From contig WRLH01000013.1 of assembly GCA_009777715.1 (NCBI GenBank), forward strand, positions 1 through 64,000: a stretch of 64,000 nt of DNA, given 5' to 3'. Positions 1-9,107 of the stretch are shown here, one piece after another. The notes under the pieces were generated by a model. The model worked only from the letters and a program-made list of their open reading frames with translations, searched no databases and had not been told where the DNA came from. The translations under genes were made by a program, and so were the position numbers. The DNA comes from Lachnospiraceae bacterium. Lineage in GTDB: Bacteria; Bacillota; Clostridia; Lachnospirales; Lachnospiraceae. The stretch's first letter is position 1. Every line of letters begins with the position of its first letter.

Positions 1-1
1 T

Positions 2-886
2 TATAAGAATTACCTTAATGTGAACAACAAAGATGAATTAACAGAAAGAGCAGCTCCGCATAAAAATATGATTTTAGATATTCTTAATACAAGTGCAACA
101 CTAGAAATAAAAGATTTGTTTGAATTGAAGGTGTTTGAATATACAAAGCCGACAGAGTTGCTAAAAAAACTTATATCGTTCGTTAATTTTGCAGACTCCG
201 ACCTAATCCTCGACTTCTTTTCCGGCTCGGCAACAAGCGCCCACGCCGTCATGCAACTCAACGCTGAAGACGGTGGGAAGCGGAAATTTATCTGCGTTCA
301 GTTGCCGGAAGAGTGCGACGAGAAGTCGGAGGCGGCAAAAGCGGGGTATAAAAATATTTGCGAGATTGGGAAAGAGCGGATTAGACGTGCGGGGCAGAAA
401 ATTGTAGGGACAGGGCTTGCCCCTGCCCTTCGGTCAACCGCAGACGAACGGTCAACCGCGAGGGTTGCCCCTACGGTTGACATCGGTTTTCGTGTTCTCA
501 AAATCGCCGATAGCAACATGAACGACGTGTACTACGCAGCAGGTGACTATACGCAGGATATGATTTTGCAAATGGAAAGCAACATCAAGCCCGACCGCAC
601 GGCGTTAGACCTGCTATACGGCTGTCTGCTCGATTGGGGCTTGCCGCTGTCAATGCCGCACACCCACGAAGAAATTGACGGATTCACGATTCATACTTAC
701 AACGAGGGGGATTTAGTCGCTTGTTTTGACGAAAAGGTAAGCGAGGTGGTTGTTCGTGAGATTGCCGGGAGGAAACCGCTCCGCGCCGTTTTCCGTGACA
801 GCAGCTTCACCAGTTCGCCCGAAAAAATAAACGTGTTCGAGATTTTCAAGTTGGAGAGTCCGAACACGGGCGTGAAGGTGATATAG
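2..886 (+). CDS. mod: Type III restriction-modification methyltransferase Mod, 5' part missing
   Basis: Modification subunit of a type III restriction-modification system; it methylates adenine in the recognition site and supplies target recognition to the Res nuclease. The frame is open to the window edge, so the true start and the DPPY catalytic motif lie upstream. Visible is S-adenosylmethionine motif I (DFFSGSATSAHAV, about residue 70 of the visible part) and the C-terminal domain with a conserved GFRVLKIADSNMNDVYY-like stretch. DPPY before motif I is the order of beta-class type III enzymes, which fits. A GTG at 20 could be read as a start, but the residues before it continue the protein naturally. 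The stop lies 13 bases before res. A translated palindromic insert sits at 404-474. Confidence 0.88.
   Translation, partial: YKNYLNVNNKDELTERAAPHKNMILDILNTSATLEIKDLFELKVFEYTKPTELLKKLISFVNFADSDLILDFFSGSATSAHAVMQLNAEDGGKRKFICVQLPEECDEKSEAAKAGYKNICEIGKERIRRAGQKIVGTGLAPALRSTADERSTARVAPTVDIGFRVLKIADSNMNDVYYAAGDYTQDMILQMESNIKPDRTALDLLYGCLLDWGLPLSMPHTHEEIDGFTIHTYNEGDLVACFDEKVSEVVVREIAGRKPLRAVFRDSSFTSSPEKINVFEIFKLESPNTGVKVI
404..474 (+). repeat. Palindromic repeat inserted in frame in mod
   Basis: About 71 bases that begin GTAGGGACAGGG and end GGTTGCCCCTAC, so the ends are imperfect inverted repeats; inside, CGGTCAACCG occurs twice as a direct repeat. It encodes a Gly/Ala/Pro/Thr/Arg-rich stretch between two conserved parts of Mod. 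The composition (about 65% GC) is unlike the flanking gene. Such GTAGGGGCA-ended palindromes look like intergenic repeats of clostridia, but that resemblance is from memory. Confidence 0.6.
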
Positions 887-899
887 GAGGTGACGGCGA

Positions 900-3800
900 A
901 TGAAGCTACAATTCAAGCATCAGCCGTTCCAAGCGGATGCGGCGAAAGCAGTCTGTGACGTGTTTGCGGAGCAGCCGTTCCGCACACCTACTTATATGAT
1001 AGATTCTGGATTTGGGCAACTTGACTTAGACCAAGAGCAAAAATTTACAGGCTTTAACAACGCCCCCATTGTCGTCGAAGACGACAAAATATTGGAGCAT
1101 ATCCGCACCGTTCAGCGAGCGGGCGGCATCAAACCGGCGGACGCACTTGCCGGGCGGTTCAACCTCACCGTTGAAATGGAAACCGGAGTCGGCAAAACCT
1201 ACACTTATATCAAGACCATGTACGAACTCAACAAGCGGTACGGGTGGAGTAAATTTATCGTTGTTGTTCCGAGCGTCGCCATTCGTGAGGGTGTGTATAA
1301 GTCGTTCCAAATGACGCAGGAGCATTTTTCTGAAGATTATCAAAAGAAAATCCGTTTTTTCATCTACAATTCGGCACAGTTGACCGAGATTGACCGCTTC
1401 GCATCGGACAGCACAATCAATGTAATGATAATCAACAGCCAAGCATTCAACGCAAGAGGCAAGCACGCTCGGCGTATTTACATGAAACTGGACGAGTTCC
1501 GTTCCCGCCGCCCGATTGATATTTTGGCAAAAACCAACCCCATTCTTATTATTGACGAGCCGCAATCGGTCGAGGGTGCGGTCACAAAAGAGAGATTGAA
1601 AGAGTTCGCACCGCTAATTACGCTCCGATATTCGGCGACACACAAAGCCGACAGTCTGTACAATATGATTTACCGGCTTGATGCGTTGGAAGCCTACAAT
1701 AAGCGGCTTGTTAAGAAAATTGCGGTCAAGGGGATCACCGTCACGGGAAGCACCGCCACCGAGGGTTATGTTTACATACAGAGCATAAACCTCTCCAAAG
1801 GCAATCCGACAGCTACGATTGAGTTTGATGTTAAAGGCAAAACCGGCATCCGGAAAGTTACGAGGATTGCGGGTGAGGGTTACAGCTTATTTGCCAATTC
1901 CGGCGAACTCGATGAGTACAAAGACGGCTATACCGTGAAAGCCATTGACGGGCGTGATTCTTCCGTGGAATTTACAAACGGCAGGAAGCTGTTTGCCGGC
2001 GATGTCATCGGGGCGGTTAGCGAGGAACAATTACGCCGTATTCAAATACGGGAAACCATTCTTTCGCATATCGAGCGGGAGCGGCAATTGTTTTCCAAAG
2101 GCGTAAAAGTTTTGTCGCTGTTCTTCATAGACGAGGTGGCGAAGTATAAACAGTACGACATAGCGGACAACGCCGTGGGCGGCACTTACGCCGATATGTT
2201 CACAGAAGAATACAACGCCATTATCGGCAATATGCAGCTCGAATTAACCGACACGCCGGAATATCTCGCCTACATCGGCGGCATAGATGTAGAACGGACT
2301 CACGCCGGGTATTTTTCCATCGACAAGAAAAGCGGTCATATGATTGATTGCAAACTCGGCGATAAAAAAGAACGCACTTCCGATGATGCGGATGCTTACG
2401 ATTTGATTATGAAAGACAAAGAGCGGCTGCTTGACAGAAAAGAGCCTGTGCGGTTTATATTCTCCCACTCCGCCTTGCGCGAGGGTTGGGATAACCCAAA
2501 TGTGTTTCAGATTTGCACGCTGAAACAGAGCGGCAGTGATATTCGCAAACGCCAGGAAGTCGGGCGAGGGCTTAGATTATGCGTCAATCAAAACGGCGAA
2601 CGCATGGACGAAAAAGAAGAAGTCCACAACATTAACGTGCTGACCGTTATTGCGAATGAAAGCTATGACAGCTTCGCCAAGGGACTTCAAAGCGAAATCG
2701 CCGAAGCGGTCGCCGACCGTCCGCGTAAAGTGGAAGCAAAGCTATTCACAGAGAAATTCGGCGATGACACCGCCCTTGCCATTTACGAGAGCCTGATAGA
2801 AAACGGCTATGTGAAACGTGGCGAATTGACAGAGAAATATTATGAAGATAAGAAGAACGGTACTATTGAAGTGCCCGAAGAAGCCGCAGAGCAAGCCGCC
2901 GAAGTTATCGCCGTGTTGGATTCGGTCTACGACCCGAACGCGGGCAAGCCTGAAAATGCTCGAAAGAATACCGTCGAGGTCACGCTTGATAAGGGCAAGC
3001 TGGACAGCAAGGCATTCCAAGAACTGTGGTCGCGCATTAACCACAAGAGTTACTATGTTGTAGGGTTTGACGAAGACGAGTTGGTAGAAAAGGCCGTCAG
3101 GGAATTGAATGCCCGATTGCGTGTTTCAAAGATTTACTTCAAAGTCGAAACGGGAGAGCAGACGAAAAATATCGAATCCAAAGAGCAGCTTCAAGAAGGC
3201 TCTGCTTTTGTCCGCAGTAATATGGTGCGAGAAGAAGCTGCGCCTTATATGACGATGAAAGCGAGTTCCTCTGTGCGGTATGACCTTGTCGGGAAAATCG
3301 TAGCCGAAACAGGGCTGACCCGAAAAGCCGTTACAAAGATTCTGGTCGGCCTTGATAAAGTCATTTTTAACCAGTTTGGCGACAACCCCGAAGAGTATAT
3401 CATTCGTGCTACCAACATCATAAATGAGCAGAAAGCCACGGCGATTATCGAGCATATCACCTACGATAAACTCACCGCCACTTTCGGGACTGAGATATTC
3501 ACTGAACCAGGTCTTAAAAAAGGCAGCCTCGGTGTGAACGCAATGGAAGCAAAACGCAGTCTCTATGATTATGTAATTTATGATTCCATCAATGAACGTG
3601 ATTTCGCTTCTGCCTTAGAAGCACACAGCCAAGAGGTTGAGGTTTACGTTAAACTGCCACGAGGATTCTATATCAGCACCCCTGTTGGCAAATACAACCC
3701 CGACTGGGCGATTGCGTTCTATGAGGGTAAAGTTAAGCACATTTATTTCATCGCCGAAACCAAAGGTGATATGTCCTCAATGGAACTCCGCAAAATTGAA

Positions 3801-3911
3801 GAAGCTAAAGCACATTGCGCCCGCGAACACTTCCGCGCCATTAGTGGTGAAAACGTAATATATGACGTTGTGGCCAGCTATGACAGGCTGTGGGAACTGG
3901 TTCAAGGTTGA
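900..3911 (+). CDS. res: Type III restriction enzyme Res subunit (helicase-nuclease)
   Basis: ATP-dependent translocase and endonuclease that works with Mod on unmethylated invading DNA. At 1003 residues it has the usual Res length. Superfamily 2 helicase motifs are present in order: Walker A ETGVGKT (94-100), Walker B IIDEPQ (about 218-222), motif III SAT (245-247), and motifs V/VI in FSHSALREGWDNPNVFQ and RQEVGRGLRL. The C-terminal PD-(D/E)XK nuclease shows NPDW (933-936) and ETKG (953-956). Start ATG at 900 follows a strong TAGGAGG that overlaps the mod stop, so mod and res form one operon. All catalytic motifs are intact, so the enzyme is probably functional. Confidence 0.95.
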   Translation: MKLQFKHQPFQADAAKAVCDVFAEQPFRTPTYMIDSGFGQLDLDQEQKFTGFNNAPIVVEDDKILEHIRTVQRAGGIKPADALAGRFNLTVEMETGVGKTYTYIKTMYELNKRYGWSKFIVVVPSVAIREGVYKSFQMTQEHFSEDYQKKIRFFIYNSAQLTEIDRFASDSTINVMIINSQAFNARGKHARRIYMKLDEFRSRRPIDILAKTNPILIIDEPQSVEGAVTKERLKEFAPLITLRYSATHKADSLYNMIYRLDALEAYNKRLVKKIAVKGITVTGSTATEGYVYIQSINLSKGNPTATIEFDVKGKTGIRKVTRIAGEGYSLFANSGELDEYKDGYTVKAIDGRDSSVEFTNGRKLFAGDVIGAVSEEQLRRIQIRETILSHIERERQLFSKGVKVLSLFFIDEVAKYKQYDIADNAVGGTYADMFTEEYNAIIGNMQLELTDTPEYLAYIGGIDVERTHAGYFSIDKKSGHMIDCKLGDKKERTSDDADAYDLIMKDKERLLDRKEPVRFIFSHSALREGWDNPNVFQICTLKQSGSDIRKRQEVGRGLRLCVNQNGERMDEKEEVHNINVLTVIANESYDSFAKGLQSEIAEAVADRPRKVEAKLFTEKFGDDTALAIYESLIENGYVKRGELTEKYYEDKKNGTIEVPEEAAEQAAEVIAVLDSVYDPNAGKPENARKNTVEVTLDKGKLDSKAFQELWSRINHKSYYVVGFDEDELVEKAVRELNARLRVSKIYFKVETGEQTKNIESKEQLQEGSAFVRSNMVREEAAPYMTMKASSSVRYDLVGKIVAETGLTRKAVTKILVGLDKVIFNQFGDNPEEYIIRATNIINEQKATAIIEHITYDKLTATFGTEIFTEPGLKKGSLGVNAMEAKRSLYDYVIYDSINERDFASALEAHSQEVEVYVKLPRGFYISTPVGKYNPDWAIAFYEGKVKHIYFIAETKGDMSSMELRKIEEAKAHCAREHFRAISGENVIYDVVASYDRLWELVQG

Positions 3912-4040
3912 TTTGATGAGCAAAAAAGCCCCATTAACTCAAATTGATTAAATAATTATGAACTTAAACCAGAAAATAAAATAGAGGTTTAAGCATTTAT
4001 GCTTTCATAATGAAAATGCGAAAATCTTTTGAAGCAATGA

Positions 4041-4069
4041 TTGATAATTGTCAATGTATTAAGTATAAT
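4041..4069 (+). promoter_or_regulatory. Promoter of the type II restriction-modification genes
   Basis: TTGATA at 4041-4046, a 17-base spacer and TATAAT at 4064-4069, about 35 bases before the methyltransferase ATG at 4104. The reading frame that runs upstream from 4104 overlaps this element, a further reason to place the start at 4104, which has AAAGGAA in front of it. Confidence 0.6.
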
Positions 4070-4103
4070 AAGTATAAATAATCACATAAAAGGAATTGAA
4101 ACT

Positions 4104-5232
4104 ATGGCTTCTAAAAAAAGCAAGGATTTAAAGGTGATTAGCCTTTTTTCGGGGGCGGGTGGATTGGATATAGGTTTCGAACAAGCCGGATTTTCGATTT
4201 CTGTTGCAGTCGAGGCGGACTCTTCTTGCTGTGATACATTAAGAACCAACAGACCTAATCTATCTATAATAAACGATAAAATCGAAGATGTGCCTTCGAA
4301 AGACATTCTTTTTGCAGGAGATTTGAAACCGCTTGAAGCTACACTTGTTATTGGCGGTCCGCCATGTCAAAGTTTCAGCCTCGCCGGAAAAAGAGGGGGG
4401 CTTGACGATGAAAGAGGAAAACTGCTTTTTGAATTCGTAAGGGTCGTTAGAGATACGCTTCCGCGGGGGTTTGTCTTTGAGAACGTTAAGGGACTCGCTA
4501 ACTGGGACAGCGGAAGAGCCCTAAACCTACTTATCGAGGAACTGTCTAAGCCTATTAAATACAAAGGAATGGTATATAAATACATCATTCCTATCCCGCA
4601 AGTTTTAGATGCTGTTAACTACGGTGTGCCACAACATAGAGAGCGAATTATTATTGTCGGAAATCGCGAGGGGAGGGCATTTATATATCCGGCAGTAAAG
4701 AAACCTAATGACTCATTTGTAACTGTTTGGGATGCCATTGGAGAATTACCTCCTCCCGACAAACCATCAGTCGCAGCTTTAAGGGTTGCTGCCACAATTA
4801 AAGGAAGAAGAGAGCGATATGGCTATTAAATCAATACCAAATCATCAAACGACCGCACATTCGCCATCGACAATCGAAAAAATTAAAAAAGTCCCCATCG
4901 GCGGGAAATTGTCTGATGTTGAAAAGACGTTCGGCTCTACTTATAGGAGACTTCACCCGGATAAGCCCGCCCCTACTGTCACACGTAGCGGATATAGGGA
5001 TTTTATACATCCTTACGAGGATAGGATGCTTACCGTGAGAGAGTTGGCTTGTTTACAAACGTTTCCTCTTGATTGGGAGTTTGAGGGGGTTCGACTTGAT
5101 TCATATAGTTCAAAGCGCGTTACTACCATGACACAATTCGGGCAAGTTGGGAATGCAGTTCCTCCCGCCCTATCAGAAAGTATCGCAACTGCCATTTACG
5201 AGCAGTGGTTTGCAGAAAGAGAGGAAATTTAA
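4104..5232 (+). pseudogene. C5-cytosine DNA methyltransferase, broken by one frameshift
   Basis: A complete m5C methyltransferase (Dcm/HhaI family) split over two frames. The first frame (4104-4829) has motif I (LFSGAGGLD, about 14-22), motif IV with the catalytic Cys (GGPPCQS, Cys88), motif VI (ENV, 126-128) and motif VIII (QHRER, 177-181). The second frame, open from 4786 and with an ATG at 4819, holds motif IX (HPDKPAPTVTRSG) and motif X (GQVGNAVPPAL). Around 4828 the reading RYGY passes naturally into KSIPNHQ if one T of CTATTAAATC is ignored. A one-base change is therefore the simplest reading; a sequencing error or a naturally split enzyme are alternatives. The ATG at 4819 has only a weak ribosome site. 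The partner endonuclease gene follows directly. Confidence 0.85.
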
Positions 5233-6263
5233 TGCCTAAAGTTCCGATTGAAGTCACGAAGGAAAGCTATTTGTTGAAATCAACATTTTTCTATAACAAA
5301 CTCCAAAAGGACGGATATTTCGATTTGTTCATGCAAGTCCAAAATCTATGTAATCTTGAGGGAAGTAAGTTAAATTGGTCGCAACGCGCTGATTGGAAAA
5401 TTAGCGATATAGCATGGAAAACTATTAAATCGAGTAGCTTAGACCCTATGCTTGTGTTTGTGCATCCGAAAATATTACAACTAAATCCGTCTTTTCTAAA
5501 ATATTATCGCTCTGTTGCGATGATACCGCAGAAAGGCTTAAAATCAATCACCGGAGTAAGTAACGTCGAAAGAATCGAGGGAGGCAAGGTTGAAGCCGGG
5601 GCATTATCAAGTGCGGTGATAGAAAAACTTATTTCTTCGATTAACGAGGTTTTATCGTTGGTAATAACGCTGTCCACCGACATCAGCGAAAATGAAATTC
5701 AAGGTATGATGTATGCCACTGCTGGAATTAATATAGAAGGTTCTTGGCGAAACGCAATAGGCAGCGAGGGTGAAAGAGTTATTAGGTCTATTATTCTTCG
5801 CGAATTACTTACGCAAAAAGATATTTCATCATTTTGCGACCGCCAAAACAAGACAAAGGCGATTTCAGAGTTTGATGAAAATGAAATTCTTGATTCGATT
5901 GAAAATATCAAGACCGTATACCTTAAAAACGGGTGTTCTATGGTATTTTCATCTGAACCGGATATAATTTTGCATGATGATTGCGGTGCAACAGTCGGCG
6001 TAATCGAAATTAAAGCGGGACTTGACCCTGCCGGCGCACTTGAACGCCTGGGAGCAATGCTAAAATCATTTGAAAACACTTTAGCCGAATACCCAAACGC
6101 TATTACTATTCTTGTCGCCTCTTGCATAACCGATGAAGTCGAAACACGGCTGAGTGCTTCAATGTCGGTTAGGCAGAAGTATATTACCGCTAACGTCACT
6201 TCAAATGAGAGTAGCCAACGGAAGTTTGCTAATAGCGTGAGAAAAATCTTGAAATTAACATAG
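5232..6263 (+). CDS. Type II restriction endonuclease, possibly XcyI-like
   Basis: A 343-residue protein whose ATG overlaps the methyltransferase stop (TAATG), with GAGAGGAA as ribosome site; a longer frame from 5205 is less likely. It has a PD-(D/E)XK pattern: Glu-Pro-Asp at 242-244, then VIEIKAG with Glu259 and Lys261, followed by LDPAGALERLGA. The VFVHPKIL and YYRSVAMIPQKG segments recall the XcyI/Cfr9I family from memory, which cuts CCCGGG, but the site here cannot be read from sequence. The position after an m5C methyltransferase supports a type II restriction role. No break is seen in this gene, which is odd beside a broken methyltransferase. Confidence 0.7.
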   Translation: MPKVPIEVTKESYLLKSTFFYNKLQKDGYFDLFMQVQNLCNLEGSKLNWSQRADWKISDIAWKTIKSSSLDPMLVFVHPKILQLNPSFLKYYRSVAMIPQKGLKSITGVSNVERIEGGKVEAGALSSAVIEKLISSINEVLSLVITLSTDISENEIQGMMYATAGINIEGSWRNAIGSEGERVIRSIILRELLTQKDISSFCDRQNKTKAISEFDENEILDSIENIKTVYLKNGCSMVFSSEPDIILHDDCGATVGVIEIKAGLDPAGALERLGAMLKSFENTLAEYPNAITILVASCITDEVETRLSASMSVRQKYITANVTSNESSQRKFANSVRKILKLT

Positions 6264-6388
6264 AGCATTTCTCGCAAACCCTATAGCTAGCTTCCATGGG
6301 TTTCTGTCTTAAGTAAGTGCTACATACTTTAGAATTATATTAAAGAATAAAAAATTTACACATTAAGCTAGCGAAAGGAAGCGGATAT

Positions 6389-7375
6389 ATGGTCGAGCGG
6401 GAGTTTAGTGAGGGGATAAAAACGATAGGCGTAATCACCAGCGGCGGGGACGCGCCGGGAATGAATGCCGCAATCCGGGCGGTCGTCAGGAAAGCAATTG
6501 GCAACGGAGTCAGGGTAAAAGGCATCAAAAAAGGCTTTCAAGGGCTTTTAAGTGAAGAAATCGCTGACATGGAGAAAAAAGATGTCGCCGATATTATCCA
6601 GCGCGGCGGCACGGTTCTTGGAACAGCCCGCTGCCCGGAGTTCCGTGAGTTAGAGGGACAGCAAAGGGCGGCCGAAATTTGCCGGAAGCACAAAATTGAC
6701 GGCGTGGTTGTCATTGGCGGTGATGGCACTTACCGCGGCGCAATGGATTTGACCAAACAGGGCATTAATGCCATCGGCATTCCCGGGACGATTGATCTTG
6801 ATATCGCCTGTACCGAATATACGATTGGTTTTGATACGGCAGTGAACACGGCCATGGAAGCAATCGACAAAATCCGTGATACCTCATCTTCGCATGAACG
6901 TTGCAGCATTATTGAAGTAATGGGAAGAAACGCAGGATATATCGCCCTTTGGTGCGGAGTGGCGAACGGCGCGGAGAATATTCTGATTCCGGAGTACTAT
7001 GATTATAATGAGCAGACGATTATCAACAGCATTATTGCCAACCGGAAAAAGGGCAAAACCCATCATCTAATCATCAATGCCGAGGGCATTGGGCATTCTA
7101 CCTCGATGGCACGGCGGATTGAAGCAGCGACCGGAATGGAAACGCGGGCTACTATTTTGGGTTATATGCAAAGGGGCGGCTCGCCGTCTTGTAAAGACCG
7201 TTATTATGCCTCGATTATGGGTGCTTATGCTGCCGATATTTTGTGCCAGGGGGCATCAAACCGCGTGATATCTTATCGGCATGGGGAGTTCGTTGATTTG
7301 GACATGACGGAAGCCTTGGCAATGCAGAAGAAAATAAATGATTACCAATTTGAAGTTAGCAAAGTATTAACGTGA
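6389..7375 (+). CDS. pfkA: 6-phosphofructokinase
   Basis: ATP-dependent phosphofructokinase, which makes fructose 1,6-bisphosphate in glycolysis. At 328 residues it matches bacterial PfkA. The N-terminal ITSGGDAPGMNAAIR phosphate-binding loop, GGDGT (110-114) and the catalytic PGTIDLD (132-138) are present; the common TIDND is TIDLD here, with both aspartates kept. RBS AAAGGAAG lies before the ATG. The next gene, an RNA methyltransferase, overlaps its stop codon, so they are co-transcribed. The product is the substrate of the fba aldolase at 58.9 kb. Confidence 0.96.
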   Translation: MVEREFSEGIKTIGVITSGGDAPGMNAAIRAVVRKAIGNGVRVKGIKKGFQGLLSEEIADMEKKDVADIIQRGGTVLGTARCPEFRELEGQQRAAEICRKHKIDGVVVIGGDGTYRGAMDLTKQGINAIGIPGTIDLDIACTEYTIGFDTAVNTAMEAIDKIRDTSSSHERCSIIEVMGRNAGYIALWCGVANGAENILIPEYYDYNEQTIINSIIANRKKGKTHHLIINAEGIGHSTSMARRIEAATGMETRATILGYMQRGGSPSCKDRYYASIMGAYAADILCQGASNRVISYRHGEFVDLDMTEALAMQKKINDYQFEVSKVLT

Positions 7376-8169
7376 TGATTACGAGCATAACCAATCCTCG
7401 CATTAAGCGGGTGATAAAATTACAGAAACAGGCAAAAGCCCGCGCTTTGGAGCAGGCTTTTGTTATCGAGGGCATTAAATTATTTCGGGAAGCCCCGCAG
7501 GATTTGATTAAGGAAATCTATCTCACCCAAGACTTTGGGGCCAAATATCTTAATGAACCCAATCATCTTAAAGAAAAATTGTTATCGTCAAGTTATGAAA
7601 TAGTCAGCGATATTTGCTTTGAGCGGATGGCGCAAACGAAAACCCCGCAGGGCATAATTTGCCTCCTTTCACAACTAGACTGGAGGTTTAGCGTTTTACC
7701 TTGCGAAGATTTGCTATATCTAATCCTTGAGGACTTAAGCGATCCGGGAAATCTTGGCACGATGTTCCGTACCGCCGAAGCGGCTGGGGTTACGGCAATT
7801 ATTTTGAATGGGGGCTGCGCTGATGTTTATAACCCCAAAACGGTCCGCTCAACCATGGGATCAATTTTTCGCGTTCCATTTACTTATGCGGAAGATTTAG
7901 GCCAGGTTATTGCAGAACTAAAAAACCAAGACATCAAAATATACGCAACTTCCCTAGAAAACGCTGAAAGTTATGATAAATGCGATTACCGGGCTGGGAC
8001 TGCTTTTATAATCGGCAATGAAGCGCATGGCCTTTGTCCAACGACAAAAGCATTGGCAACGCAGAGTGTAACGGTACCAATGCTTGGTGAAGTCGAGTCA
8101 TTAAATGCGGCAACAGCTGCTTCGGCCTTATTATTTGAGGCCGCAAGGCAAAGACGCTCATTAAACTAG
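7375..8169 (+). CDS. SpoU/TrmH-family RNA 2'-O-ribose methyltransferase
   Basis: SPOUT-superfamily methyltransferase that probably modifies 23S rRNA or tRNA. An N-terminal substrate-binding domain (about 1-100) precedes the knot domain with LEDLSDPGNLGTMFRTAEA, IIGNEAHGL and the closing VPMLGEVESLNAATAAS, which are motifs 1-3 of the family. The ATG overlaps the pfkA stop (TGATG). A GTG three bases earlier is possible. The exact target nucleotide cannot be told; TsnR/RlmB-like is the closest description. The stop codon lies within the hairpin repeats at 8163-8253. Confidence 0.9.
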   Translation: MITSITNPRIKRVIKLQKQAKARALEQAFVIEGIKLFREAPQDLIKEIYLTQDFGAKYLNEPNHLKEKLLSSSYEIVSDICFERMAQTKTPQGIICLLSQLDWRFSVLPCEDLLYLILEDLSDPGNLGTMFRTAEAAGVTAIILNGGCADVYNPKTVRSTMGSIFRVPFTYAEDLGQVIAELKNQDIKIYATSLENAESYDKCDYRAGTAFIIGNEAHGLCPTTKALATQSVTVPMLGEVESLNAATAASALLFEAARQRRSLN

Positions 8170-8253
8170 CTACGCTAGAACTAACTACGTCAGTAAACTA
8201 GCTACGCTAGAAAAACTAACTACGTTAGTAAACTAGCTATGCTAGTTTTACAG
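8163..8253. repeat. Three tandem hairpin repeats forming a two-way terminator
   Basis: Copies at 8163-8194 and 8195-8229 and a partial one at 8230-8253 share the start AAACTAGCTACGCTAG. Each holds small perfect hairpins with a TAC or TAT loop: CTAGC-TAC-GCTAG, ACTAAC-TAC-GTTAGT and, last, AAACTAGC-TAT-GCTAGTTT (8230-8248). The array covers the stop codons of both convergent neighbours. The last hairpin has A and T runs at its two ends and could end transcription from both sides. Confidence 0.65.
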
Positions 8254-9043
8254 TCTGCCCGCCCTTAATTTCCACAGGCTGATTATCAACGGAAATCCAG
8301 ACATCTAAAGCTGACTGATTAAGGACAGCATCTTCTTTTGCCGTAAATTTCAGGCCGCGGACTGCTTTTAAGTAATCACATATTTCAATATTTGTCGCAT
8401 ACCAGATTTTGTCATTTCCGCTCATCTTTTCGCAGAAGGTTTCGATGAGGTCCCAGTTATTGTCGCCCTCAAACTCATAACTATGCCCCCAGACATACAT
8501 TAGCGTAAGCCAATCGCTTGCTAAAAACTCATCGGCGTATTTTAATAAATTGTCATTATGGTGGCAAGTTCCCTGCCATTTGAGGAAATCGTCGGGAAGC
8601 CCGAAACCGCCTGTCGTCTGGACCATCCGGCTATACTCGATACCCAGTTTTTTGAGCATTGAAACGACATGGTCACTCATTGAACCCATCGCATAGGACA
8701 TTCCCCGGATTGGTTCTCCGGTTATTTCCTCAAGCTTTTCCCGGTCGCGCATAATCTCAAAGATTATCCCCTCATCAGAGATGGCGGCCAATGACTTATG
8801 CACATAACCATGGGCGGAAATTTCATGCCCGGCATAGGTTTCCTTGATGACATCTTCCGGAAGCCTGCTCCATGATTCCTTGCCGAACAGGCCGGAATTA
8901 AGATGGAAAGTCCCTTTAATCCCATATTTATTAAAGATTTTAATCAGCCTGATATCGTCCTTGACACCGTCATCATAACTCATTGTCAAAACTTTTTGCT
9001 TTCCATTAGGAAAACGGTCTAAACAGATTTGCATATTATTCAA
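8237..9043 (-). CDS. Polysaccharide deacetylase (NodB/CE4 family)
   Basis: A 268-residue metal-dependent deacetylase of the carbohydrate esterase 4 fold. The first motif is TMSYDDGVKDD with the aspartate pair (about 20-30), the metal-binding histidines lie in ISAHGYVHKSL, and a WGHSYEF segment carries the late histidine. There is no signal peptide or membrane segment, so it is probably cytoplasmic and may act on an oligosaccharide or another N-acetylated substrate instead of peptidoglycan. It is convergent with the RNA methyltransferase and codirectional with the hydrolase upstream. The substrate is not known. Confidence 0.87.
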   Translation of the reverse strand: MNNMQICLDRFPNGKQKVLTMSYDDGVKDDIRLIKIFNKYGIKGTFHLNSGLFGKESWSRLPEDVIKETYAGHEISAHGYVHKSLAAISDEGIIFEIMRDREKLEEITGEPIRGMSYAMGSMSDHVVSMLKKLGIEYSRMVQTTGGFGLPDDFLKWQGTCHHNDNLLKYADEFLASDWLTLMYVWGHSYEFEGDNNWDLIETFCEKMSGNDKIWYATNIEICDYLKAVRGLKFTAKEDAVLNQSALDVWISVDNQPVEIKGGQTVKLA

Positions 9044-9107
9044 CCCTTGCTCCTTTCATAGTCTGGAAAGATTTTCATTCTTTCCACCATATTATACACC
9101 ATTATCT

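Noticed and set aside
1026-1565. Minus-strand frame inside res
   Set aside because: Lies opposite conserved helicase motifs and shows no coding features of its own.
4041-4103. Longer N-terminus for the m5C methyltransferase
   Set aside because: The extra residues overlap the promoter and the ATG at 4104 has its own ribosome site right before motif I.
5699-6277. 192-residue minus-strand frame opposite the endonuclease
   Set aside because: Shadow of the PD-(D/E)XK gene; low-complexity serine/isoleucine composition.
8163-8253. CRISPR-like array
   Set aside because: Repeats follow one another without unique spacers and each is a short hairpin; there are no cas genes.
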